Shown piece after piece: positions 6,561-11,882 of a stretch of DNA of 11,882 nt. The stretch is from Verrucomicrobia bacterium 12-59-8 (GTDB lineage Bacteria; Verrucomicrobiota; Verrucomicrobiae; Verrucomicrobiales; Verrucomicrobiaceae): positions 1,676-13,557 of the forward strand of contig NCCR01000123.1 of the NCBI GenBank assembly GCA_002279765.1. Reading direction: 5' to 3'. The notes below the pieces were generated by a model. That model did no database searches. It was given only the letters and a program-made list of their open reading frames with translations, and was not told where the DNA came from. Position numbers and translations under genes: made by a program. How positions within the stretch are numbered: position 1 is the stretch's first letter; every line of letters starts with the position of its first letter.

Positions 6561-6939
6561 AGACGCTAAGAGTGTCATCCTGCGGTACGCCGTCGAACGA
6601 CGAGGTCGCATGGATGGTGAGGTTGTACATGTCGCTCAAGATGCCACCACTGGTGGTCTTCAACGACAGAGCCTCCGTGCTGCTGGTGTACGTGATGCCG
6701 TAGGTCGTGTCCATGAGGGTGGTGCTCATCTTGGCCAGCGGCTTGTTCCGCAGCTCCTCGAAAACGTTGCGCATGCCGATGCGGATGATCTGGTCACGCT
6801 TCAGCAGATTGGCCGTCTCCAGCGCCTGGTTCAGCGCCTTCGCCAGCCCCAGCACCGCGATGGCGAAAATCGTCAGCGCCAGCACCAGCTCAAACAGAAT
6901 GTAGCCGCGCGAAACCCGGCGATGGAAGTTCGTCTTCAT
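6535..6939 (-). CDS. gspI: GspI minor pseudopilin
   Basis: 134-residue minor pseudopilin, the presumed nucleator of the GspI-J-K tip. Seen: basic leader MKTNFHRRVSRG, cleavage after Gly12, then YILFELVLALTIFAIAVLGLAKAL with Glu17 at +5. This is the only one of the four classical pseudopilins here with the standard Gly at -1. After the helix comes a short globular domain (about 45-134) with the conserved RIGMRNVFEELRN segment (53-65, the GspI 'A...A..NQ..E' region in looser form) and a strand-rich end (YNLTIHATSS; LSVYVYKPAQP). Length is close to family norm (about 120-130). The start overlaps the gspH stop by ATGA with a weak GGAT ahead of it, and the end overlaps gspJ. Confidence 0.88.
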   Translation of the reverse strand: MKTNFHRRVSRGYILFELVLALTIFAIAVLGLAKALNQALETANLLKRDQIIRIGMRNVFEELRNKPLAKMSTTLMDTTYGITYTSSTEALSLKTTSGGILSDMYNLTIHATSSFDGVPQDDTLSVYVYKPAQP

Positions 6940-7649
6940 CGCAGATCCACGGTTTCCTTCACAATGTCAGCGGTCAGCGCTGCAAACTCCACGTCAAACG
7001 TCGAGGAGGGGCCTTCCACATGGATCTTCAGCGGCTGGCAGACACCGCTGGGCTGGAACACCCACAGCTTCACCAGATCCCCCTCAATCGGAGTTGGTTC
7101 GGCATCATACCAATGCTGAATCTGGTACGTCACCTCTTTCGGTAGCTCATATTTTTCCGACCAATGTTCATCATACTTCGGCGCGGGCGGTGCCAGCGGC
7201 AGTTCGGTGGTCTTGTTGGCGCGTCCGCCATTGTCGAGATCGGTTTTGTCTCCTTCTTCGATCGTGCTCACCACGGCAGGTTCAGCTTCCCCAGCCTCAA
7301 GAAATTCGTTCAACTCCGTGAGCTGCAAGTAAGGATTAAAATAACGCGAGGCCGTGAACCCCGTGGCATGAAAAGCCACCTGGTAGGGGCGCTTCTCCCT
7401 CATCGCACGCATCCGCGCCTCACGTGCCAGCTTGAGCAGCGCCGTGACCGGTTCGCGCGCCAGCCGTTCATCCTGGAATCCCTTCAGCATCGGCACCGTC
7501 GCCGCTGCCAGTACCGCCACGATGGTCAATGCGATGACGATCTCAACTAATGTGAACGCCCGTTTTGCTGAATCCGACACATGCCCGACGAAAATGTCCT
7601 GACGGCTGGCGTCATGGCATCTCTTCGTGCTTCGGCATGTCACATTCAT
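6936..7649 (-). CDS. gspH: GspH-like minor pseudopilin
   Basis: 237-residue prepilin-like protein in the gspH position. Seen: N-terminal extension with a KRA/FTLVEIVIALTIVAVLAAATVPML cleavage and helix motif (Ala31/Phe32, Glu36 at +5), then ARMRAMREKRPYQVAF (78-93), matching the 'AR..A......v.v.f' start of the GspH domain, and a C-terminal part (190-237) with LVKLWVFQPSGVCQPLKIHV and STFDVEFAALTADI, like the last GspH strands. It is longer than typical GspH (about 150-190); the excess is in a Glu/Pro-rich loop (about 112-170) and a 31-residue leader. The ATG at 7649 overlaps the gspG stop by ATGA and is preferred; a GTG at 7580 would give a leader of only 8 residues. It is shorter on conserved motifs than gspG or gspK, so it could be labelled simply as a minor pseudopilin. 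Confidence 0.82.
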   Translation of the reverse strand: MNVTCRSTKRCHDASRQDIFVGHVSDSAKRAFTLVEIVIALTIVAVLAAATVPMLKGFQDERLAREPVTALLKLAREARMRAMREKRPYQVAFHATGFTASRYFNPYLQLTELNEFLEAGEAEPAVVSTIEEGDKTDLDNGGRANKTTELPLAPPAPKYDEHWSEKYELPKEVTYQIQHWYDAEPTPIEGDLVKLWVFQPSGVCQPLKIHVEGPSSTFDVEFAALTADIVKETVDLR

Positions 7650-8098
7650 TTTGCGGCAGTTTTCTTCCAGTTGCCAAGATCATCTTCGTCACCGTCGATT
7701 CCATTTGGTCCCGCCGTCCAGACGTCATAAGGCTTCTTGGATTTCGTTGCAGGAAAGCGGTACTTGTAGGGCACGCCCCAGGGATCTTTGGGCAGCTCTT
7801 CCATGAATGCGCGGTAGTTTTCCGGAATTGGCTCCAATGTGGGCTTTTCCACCAGCGCCATCAGGCCCTGCTCGGTCGTCGGCATGCGTAGCGCACGGGA
7901 TTCATAGGACTGCAGCGCCAGTCCAATCGCCTGCAAATCGCTGTCCACCCGCGTGTCCTTGGCGGAGTCGATCTGGCCTTTCAGCAGGTAGATCGAGCCG
8001 GAGGCCAGAATGGCAATAATGGTCAGCGTGATCACGATTTCGATGAGCGTGAAGGCGGCGGCAGGGCGTGTTTTGGGGTTCGTTGGGCGGATTTTCAT
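7646..8098 (-). CDS. gspG: GspG major pseudopilin
   Basis: 150-residue major pseudopilin, the repeating subunit of the periplasmic pseudopilus that pushes substrates through GspD. Seen: leader MKIRPTNPKTRPAAA, cleavage before Phe16, Glu20 at +5, helix FTLIEIVITLTIIAILASGSIYLL, then LQAIGLALQSYESRALRMPTTEQGLMALVEKP (55-86), a near-textbook GspG stretch, and LPKDPWGVPYKYRFP (102-116). The C-terminal loop DVWTAGPNGIDGDEDDLGNW (125-144) carries the acidic residues that bind calcium in other GspG proteins (Asp125, Asp135, Asp137, Asp140 are candidates). Length is exactly in the family range. The residue at -1 is Ala instead of Gly. It follows gspF after 66 bases holding a direct repeat, and its stop overlaps gspH by ATGA. 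Confidence 0.96.
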   Translation of the reverse strand: MKIRPTNPKTRPAAAFTLIEIVITLTIIAILASGSIYLLKGQIDSAKDTRVDSDLQAIGLALQSYESRALRMPTTEQGLMALVEKPTLEPIPENYRAFMEELPKDPWGVPYKYRFPATKSKKPYDVWTAGPNGIDGDEDDLGNWKKTAAK

Positions 8099-8109
8099 GA
8101 CGGGACAAT

Positions 8110-8140
8110 TGAACAGGATTTATGGAGAGATGAACAGGAT
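8110..8140. repeat. Direct repeat TGAACAGGAT between gspF and gspG
   Basis: Two exact copies of TGAACAGGAT (8110-8119 and 8131-8140) sit 21 bases apart in the 66-base gap between gspF and gspG (8099-8164). Strings of ACAGGAT/GAACAGGAT units are, from memory, a common dispersed intergenic repeat in several environmental phyla. No promoter or terminator is evident in the remainder of the gap. Confidence 0.65.
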
Positions 8141-8164
8141 GAAATGAGGTTGGTTGCGCCAACT

Positions 8165-9397
8165 TTAGCCGCCGCCACGGATGCCGGTGACGCTCTGGGC
8201 GATGGCGGCGACGATGGAGTAGGCCACCGTACCGACCATGACGGCCATGAAAATAAGGATGACGGGCGTGATCATCGACGTCATGCGTTTGATACGCTTA
8301 TCTAGCTCCTTGTCGTAACGAGTGGCGCATTTTTCCATCGATTTTCCGAGCTGGCCGGTCTGCTCGCCCACGGCGATCATGTCCGCCAGCAGCAGCGGAA
8401 AGCTGCCCACCTTGCGCAGGGTGTTGGACAGCGGGGCACCTTCGGAAACCTGGGAGGTGACCTTGGCCAGCAGCGACTGGATGAAGACGTTCGAGGAAAT
8501 CCTGGATACGAGGCGGATGCTGTTCAGCAGCGGTACGCCGTTGGTGATCAGGTTGCCCAGCGAATGCGCGAACTGCGCGTAAAAGCGCATGCTCATGATG
8601 GGGCCAAACAGCGGGAGGTTCAGCTTGGTCTCATCCCACCACATCCGTCCAGCCGGGCTGGAGATGTAGCCACGAAAAGTCAGCACACCCGCCGTGATGG
8701 CTGCGCCGATGGCCCACCACCACTCGCCCATGAAATGATTGAAGCTGATGAGCAACTGCGTGGCCGCTGGGAGCTTCTGGCCGTTTTTGCCCATCAAGTC
8801 CATGATCTGCGGCACCATGAAGGTCATGAACACCACCATGAGCACAATACAGGCACCGATCAGGAACGCCGGGTAGATCATCGCCTGCGTCACCTTGGCC
8901 TGCAGGTCGGCCATCACCGCGAGGTTGTTGGCCAGACGGCGCAGAATGCTCGGCAGCGAGCCGCTCACCTCGCCGGCAGCGGCGAGATTGCAGTAAAGAT
9001 CGTCAAAACTTGGCGAAGCCTTCCTCAGCGCTTTGGCCACCGATGAACCTTCGCGCAACTCATTGCGCATCGTGGTGGCAATGATGCGCAGCGCTCCCGA
9101 CTCCTGCCGCTCCTGCATCACACGAAACGCCTGGTCGATCTGCAGGCCGCCATCCAGCAGATCCGCGACTTCTTCTGTGAACAGAATGAGCTGGGCACGC
9201 TTCAGCTTCACCGGTCCACCGGTTGATGCTGCGATTTTCGCTTTCGCTGCATCGGACTTTTCATCCTGGGTGACCTTCACCGGCGTCAGCGCCTGCGCCT
9301 CGATCTTCCGAAACGCCTCCGCACGTGAGCCGACCGTGATGGAGCCGTTGACGGTCTGGCCGGTGGTGGTGAGGGCGGTGTAGGTGAAGGCGGGCAT
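8165..9397 (-). CDS. gspF: GspF inner-membrane platform protein
   Basis: 410-residue polytopic core of the inner-membrane platform; it contacts GspE and is thought to transmit ATPase motion to pseudopilin assembly. Seen: N-terminal MPAFTYTALTTTGQTVNGSI, the standard GspF opening; two homologous cytoplasmic repeats, the first about 71-175 (FTEEVADLLDGGL, then AAGEVSGSLPSILRRLA at 140-156) and the second about 273-375 (FAHSLGNLITNGVPLLNSI, then IAVGEQTGQLGKSMEKCA at 341-358); membrane segments about 176-197, 227-243 and 377-401. The length matches the family (about 400-405). An Ala/Lys-rich linker (about 45-62) follows the first domain. It starts 10 bases after the toxin gene; no Shine-Dalgarno site is visible. 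The ATG at 9397 is fixed by the conserved N-terminus. Confidence 0.97.
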   Translation of the reverse strand: MPAFTYTALTTTGQTVNGSITVGSRAEAFRKIEAQALTPVKVTQDEKSDAAKAKIAASTGGPVKLKRAQLILFTEEVADLLDGGLQIDQAFRVMQERQESGALRIIATTMRNELREGSSVAKALRKASPSFDDLYCNLAAAGEVSGSLPSILRRLANNLAVMADLQAKVTQAMIYPAFLIGACIVLMVVFMTFMVPQIMDLMGKNGQKLPAATQLLISFNHFMGEWWWAIGAAITAGVLTFRGYISSPAGRMWWDETKLNLPLFGPIMSMRFYAQFAHSLGNLITNGVPLLNSIRLVSRISSNVFIQSLLAKVTSQVSEGAPLSNTLRKVGSFPLLLADMIAVGEQTGQLGKSMEKCATRYDKELDKRIKRMTSMITPVILIFMAVMVGTVAYSIVAAIAQSVTGIRGGG

Positions 9398-9407
9398 CTT
9401 TAAGGGA

Positions 9408-9704
9408 TTAACGGCTGTTAAGCTGGCGGCGTATCCAGCGCGGACTGCGTCGGCAGTCGAGAACGGCGTACACTTTCACAGTCTCGCTGGTGATTTGGTA
9501 ATAAAAACCATGAGGGAAACGTCGTGCTGGGCAGAAATGAAAGCCGTGACGCTTGCGATGAACCCCGCCACATCCGGCTAGTTCCTGAATCTCTTCGCGG
9601 ATTTTGGTCAGGAAATATTCGCCCATCCCAGGATCTTGATCTTCATAAAACCAGAATCCATTCAGTAAATCACGCTCCGCGCTGTCCTCAATTCTTACGT
9701 CCAT
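9408..9704 (-). CDS. RelE/ParE-family toxin
   Basis: 98-residue protein of the RelE/ParE toxin superfamily. Seen: N-terminal strand and helix VRIEDSAERDLLNGFWFYE, second helix FLTKIREEIQEL, then HFCPARRFPHGFYYQITSETVKVYAVLDCRRSP, the familiar ParE/RelE core (R-FP-YY ... v-v-AVL--RR-P). The ATG at 9704 was chosen because it begins this fold exactly and overlaps the antitoxin stop by 17 bases, as is usual in such pairs. Family members either block gyrase (ParE) or cleave mRNA (RelE); the sequence alone does not decide which. It lies inside the T2SS operon, ending 10 bases before gspF. Base composition is lower in GC than flanking gsp genes (28/60 at 9481-9540), suggesting separate acquisition. 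Confidence 0.88.
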   Translation of the reverse strand: MDVRIEDSAERDLLNGFWFYEDQDPGMGEYFLTKIREEIQELAGCGGVHRKRHGFHFCPARRFPHGFYYQITSETVKVYAVLDCRRSPRWIRRQLNSR

Positions 9705-9942
9705 GAGCGATCTGGGCACGGATTCGGTCAAAGGTTTCATCCACACCACGCCAGACGGCTTCGCCTCGCTCTTCGCGTTCCAGTCGTTCGCGCAGAACGT
9801 CCGCATGCCAGTCTGGTGAGCGAGCCTCATCGTCCATGCTGCCGCTTAGATCTTCCCACAGTGCCTGAAACAGATCCCACTTCTGCGGGCCTGTCATGCG
9901 TTCCAAAGGAATCTCAATGGGCGGATTGGCGGCGAGTGTCAT
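9688..9942 (-). CDS. Antitoxin of the addiction-module (Unstab_antitox) family
   Basis: 84-residue partner of the downstream toxin. Seen: IPLERMTGPQKWDLFQALWEDL (12-33), the conserved helix at the start of this family, and SPDWHADVLRERLEREERGEAVW (42-64), the PxWHxxxLxxRLxxxExG signature, followed by a basic tail. The family is known as short antitoxins found next to RelE/ParE toxins; they neutralise the toxin by direct binding. The ATG at 9942 was preferred over a TTG two codons upstream (9948). It begins 36 bases after the gspE stop, and a candidate sigma-70-like promoter lies in that gap. Its end overlaps the toxin start by 17 bases. Confidence 0.87.
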   Translation of the reverse strand: MTLAANPPIEIPLERMTGPQKWDLFQALWEDLSGSMDDEARSPDWHADVLRERLEREERGEAVWRGVDETFDRIRAQIAHGRKN

Positions 9943-9948
9943 GGTCAA

Positions 9949-9976
9949 AGTATATTCATGGGACGGGGTTTCGCAA
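9949..9976 (-). promoter_or_regulatory. Candidate promoter for the toxin-antitoxin pair
   Basis: Reading leftward: TTGCGA (9976-9971), a 16-base spacer, then TATACT (9954-9949), six bases before the antitoxin ATG. The -10 matches the consensus in five of six positions and the -35 in four of six. The close spacing predicts a leaderless or nearly leaderless transcript. It falls in the short gap after gspE, so the pair and everything downstream could be expressed independently of the operon promoter. Prediction only. Confidence 0.4.
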
Positions 9977-9978
9977 TT

Positions 9979-11676
9979 TTACTCGCTTGCCGCTGTCACC
10001 GTCATGACTTCTTCCAGAGTGGTCACGCCTTGGGAGGCCTTGCGGAAGCCGTACTGGCGCATGGGCACCATGCCGTCCTTGAGCGCCTGGGCTTTGAGTT
10101 CCATGGTGTTGGCGCGTTTGTTGATCTTGTCCTGCAAGGCTTCGGTCATGAGGCAGATTTCCATGATGGCCAGACGTCCGGTGAAACCCGTGTTGCGGCA
10201 GGCACGGCAGCCGACGGGATTGAACAACTGGTCTTTCCATTCCAGCGGGAAACCAATGCTGCGCAGATGGCTTTCTTCGTGATGCGCGGGCTGCTTGCAC
10301 AATCCGCACAGCGTGCGCACCAGGCGCTGGGCCTGGAATGCCCGCACCGAAGACGAAATCATGAAGGGCTCGATACCCATGTCGAGCAGACGCGAGATGC
10401 CGCCGACGGCGTCGTTGGTGTGGAGCGTGGAGAAGACCAAGTGACCGGTCAAAGCACCACGGATGGCGATCTCGACCGTTTCCTGGTCTCGCATTTCTCC
10501 GACCATGATCACATTGGGGTCGCCACGCAGAATGCTGCGCAGGCCGGCGGCGAAGGTCAGATCAATCTCCGGCTTCACCGCAATCTGGATGATGCCGTCG
10601 AGCTTGTTTTCCACCGGGTCTTCGATGGTGACGATGCGGCGCTCCTTGGTGTTGAGCTCCTTGAGGAACGTGTAGAGCGTGGAGGATTTGCCGGAACCGG
10701 TGGGGCCGGTGACGAGGATGATGCCGTTTGGCGCTGCGAGCAGCTTGCGAATCGTCGCCTCCGTGGCCGGGTCAAGCCCGAGCGCTATCAGGTCAAACTT
10801 TTTGCGGGTGAGCAGACGGAGCGCGACGGATTCGCCGTTCACACTCGGAATCGTCGCCACGCGCACGTCGATGGGTTCACCGTCGAGTTCCAGGTTGATA
10901 CGACCATCCTGCGGCATGCGGCGTTCGGCGATGTCCAGATGCGCCATGATCTTGAGGCGCGAAATGAGCGAGGCCTGCAGCAGGCGCATGTTCGGCGGCA
11001 CCGGGACTTCGAGCAGCTTGCCGTCCACACGGTAGCGGATGCGCAGATCGCGCTCCAGCGGCTCCATGTGAATGTCCGTGGCACGCTCCTTGAGGGCTTC
11101 GCGGAAGATTTGATTCACGAAGTTGAGCACCGTGGCCTCTTCATCCGCCTCATCAAGCACGGTGGTTTCCTGCTTCATGTCGTCGTGCTCATCGCCGCCT
11201 TCGCGGCCTTCGAGCAGTTCTTCGAAGTTTTCCGCGCCCACACCGTAGCCCTGATGCAGAGCTTCGAGGATGCGGTGGCGCGGGGCGATCTGCCAGTGGA
11301 CGCGTTTGCGCAGCTCCTGGCCCACCGCCTGACGTGCGCTGAGATCGAAGGGATTGTAGGTCAGGATCGTCGCTTCACCGCTGGCCACATGCAGCGGGCA
11401 GATGCGGTGGCGCAGCGCCAGCTTGGCGGGGAAGTTGTTGCGCAAGCCTTCAGCGGCCTCGCCGGCACCTTCCTCGGCATACGGCATGCCCAGACCGGTC
11501 GCGAGCTGGGCAAAGAAGCGGTCCTCATCCACCATGGTGCTGTCCACCACGGCATCCATGAGCGGCTGGCGGTTGTCTGCGGCCACTTCGAGGGCGTGGC
11601 GCAGCCGCGTGGGTTCCGCGCATCCGGCGCTGGCGGCGGTTCGTACGAGAACGTCGATCAAAGAAGGGGCGGGCAT
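9979..11676 (-). CDS. gspE: GspE secretion ATPase
   Basis: Cytoplasmic hexameric ATPase that powers pseudopilus assembly. From the ATG at 11676 (565 residues): an N-terminal domain (about 1-150) like the GspE/MshE N-terminus; N2 region with TDIHMEPLERDLRIRYRVDG (200-219); Walker A GPTGSGKS (324-331); Asp box TIEDPVE (350-356); Walker B DPNVIMVGEMRD (386-397); His box TGHLVFSTLHTNDA (410-423); and the four-cysteine zinc site Cys457, Cys460, Cys490, Cys493 typical of GspE/PilB. Every catalytic motif is intact. An ATG at 11739 would add 21 residues, but those codons have only 10 of 21 G/C third positions versus 22 of the next 30, so 11676 is preferred. It is the first gene of the operon. PilB is the alternative name, but the downstream gspK and GspG decide for T2SS. 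Confidence 0.95.
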   Translation of the reverse strand: MPAPSLIDVLVRTAASAGCAEPTRLRHALEVAADNRQPLMDAVVDSTMVDEDRFFAQLATGLGMPYAEEGAGEAAEGLRNNFPAKLALRHRICPLHVASGEATILTYNPFDLSARQAVGQELRKRVHWQIAPRHRILEALHQGYGVGAENFEELLEGREGGDEHDDMKQETTVLDEADEEATVLNFVNQIFREALKERATDIHMEPLERDLRIRYRVDGKLLEVPVPPNMRLLQASLISRLKIMAHLDIAERRMPQDGRINLELDGEPIDVRVATIPSVNGESVALRLLTRKKFDLIALGLDPATEATIRKLLAAPNGIILVTGPTGSGKSSTLYTFLKELNTKERRIVTIEDPVENKLDGIIQIAVKPEIDLTFAAGLRSILRGDPNVIMVGEMRDQETVEIAIRGALTGHLVFSTLHTNDAVGGISRLLDMGIEPFMISSSVRAFQAQRLVRTLCGLCKQPAHHEESHLRSIGFPLEWKDQLFNPVGCRACRNTGFTGRLAIMEICLMTEALQDKINKRANTMELKAQALKDGMVPMRQYGFRKASQGVTTLEEVMTVTAASE

Positions 11677-11789
11677 GAGGGGCGATACAACGCACCAACG
11701 AGGACAAAGTTTCGCGCTCTCTGCAAGCAGATCATCCATGAAGAAAAAGGGTGGAGTGAGGGAAATCGTGTGCTACATGCGCAGCCTCT
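11677..11789. promoter_or_regulatory. Divergent intergenic region between gspE and lipoprotein gene
   Basis: If gspE starts at 11676 this is the 113-base region that must carry the promoter of the whole T2SS operon (leftward) and that of the lipoprotein gene (rightward). If gspE starts at 11739 only 50 bases remain. I see no convincing -35/-10 pair in either direction and no clear operator palindrome, so the call rests on position. Confidence 0.45.
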
Positions 11790-11882
11790 ATGAATTCGCA
11801 CCCATCTATCTTCCGCCGTACCCTACAGGCGTTTGCCTTGACCGGACTTGCTCTCGCTCTCAGCAGTTGCGCAGTCGCCAAA
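11790..11882 (+). CDS. Start of a lipoprotein gene (cut by right edge)
   Basis: First 31 codons of a plus-strand gene divergent from gspE. Seen: a basic N-terminus (MNSHPSIFRR), hydrophobic core LQAFALTGLALA, and a good lipobox LSSC with Cys27 as the lipid-attachment site, followed by AVAK. The protein is therefore expected to be membrane-anchored in the periplasm or outer membrane. Nothing about its function can be read from this fragment. It could be unrelated to secretion, or a T2SS-linked lipoprotein such as a pilotin; position alone does not decide. Confidence 0.7.
   Translation, partial: MNSHPSIFRRTLQAFALTGLALALSSCAVAK

Noticed and set aside
9705..9830. Extension of the toxin to an upstream in-frame start (140 residues)
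   Set aside because: The extra 42 residues overlap the antitoxin in another frame and do not belong to the RelE/ParE fold, which begins at the ATG at 9704.
903..11676. The locus as a type IV pilus operon rather than T2SS
   Set aside because: GspK with its DWVD/GAE-YY region, the calcium-loop GspG, the GspH-I-J set and the adjoining secretin fit T2SS; no pilA, pilT or pilC-pilM-N-O-P-Q set is seen.
11677..11739. gspE start at 11739
   Set aside because: The 21 extra codons have low G/C at third positions and no similarity to the usual GspE N-terminus, and this start leaves only 50 bases for two divergent promoters; it remains possible.
9958..11793. 611-codon open frame on the plus strand, opposite gspE
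   Set aside because: It is antisense to a GspE with every catalytic motif intact; its translation is His/Arg/Gln-rich with no recognisable domain, as expected for the mirror of a GC-rich gene.

Overview
The window holds an almost complete type II secretion system (T2SS) operon, transcribed leftward on the minus strand, from an unnamed high-GC Gram-negative bacterium. My best guess is Verrucomicrobiota (a Prosthecobacter/Verrucomicrobium-like lineage). The reasons are pseudopilins cleaved at Ala-Phe-Thr-Leu-Ile/Val-Glu rather than Gly-Phe, few clear Shine-Dalgarno sites, a type II toxin-antitoxin pair of the Unstab_antitox kind, and short dispersed intergenic repeats of a type I associate with that phylum. 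The assignment is inferred from style, not from a marker gene.

In transcription order (right to left) the operon reads gspE (cytoplasmic ATPase), an antitoxin/toxin pair, gspF (inner-membrane platform), gspG (major pseudopilin), gspH, gspI, gspJ and gspK (minor pseudopilins), gspL (actin-like cytoplasmic domain plus periplasmic domain), a secreted trypsin-like serine protease, gspM, an unnamed exported protein in the place of gspC, and gspD (secretin), which runs off the left edge. The order E-F-G-H-I-J-K-L-M followed by C-D matches the gene content of the Pseudomonas xcp cluster, with the C-D pair joined downstream instead of divergent. The prepilin peptidase (gspO) and gspN are not in the window. 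At the right edge a divergent plus-strand gene begins with a lipoprotein signal peptide.

Most junctions are tight. There are ATGA start/stop overlaps at gspG/H, gspH/I, gspJ/K and gspM/C-like, and gaps of 10-50 bases at most others. The two longest gaps inside the operon (66 and 99 bases) each carry a short direct-repeat cluster.

The parts that depart from a textbook T2SS are: (1) a toxin-antitoxin module between gspE and gspF; (2) a PDZ-less serine protease between gspL and gspM; (3) a GspC-position protein with a cleavable signal peptide instead of a membrane anchor and a charged helical tail instead of PDZ; (4) a roughly 70-80 residue Gly/Pro tail on GspJ and a matching Pro/Ala/Thr/Gly linker before the N0 domain of GspD; (5) Ala instead of Gly at the prepilin cleavage site in three of four classical pseudopilins. 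No RNA genes, CRISPR arrays or insertion sequences were seen.
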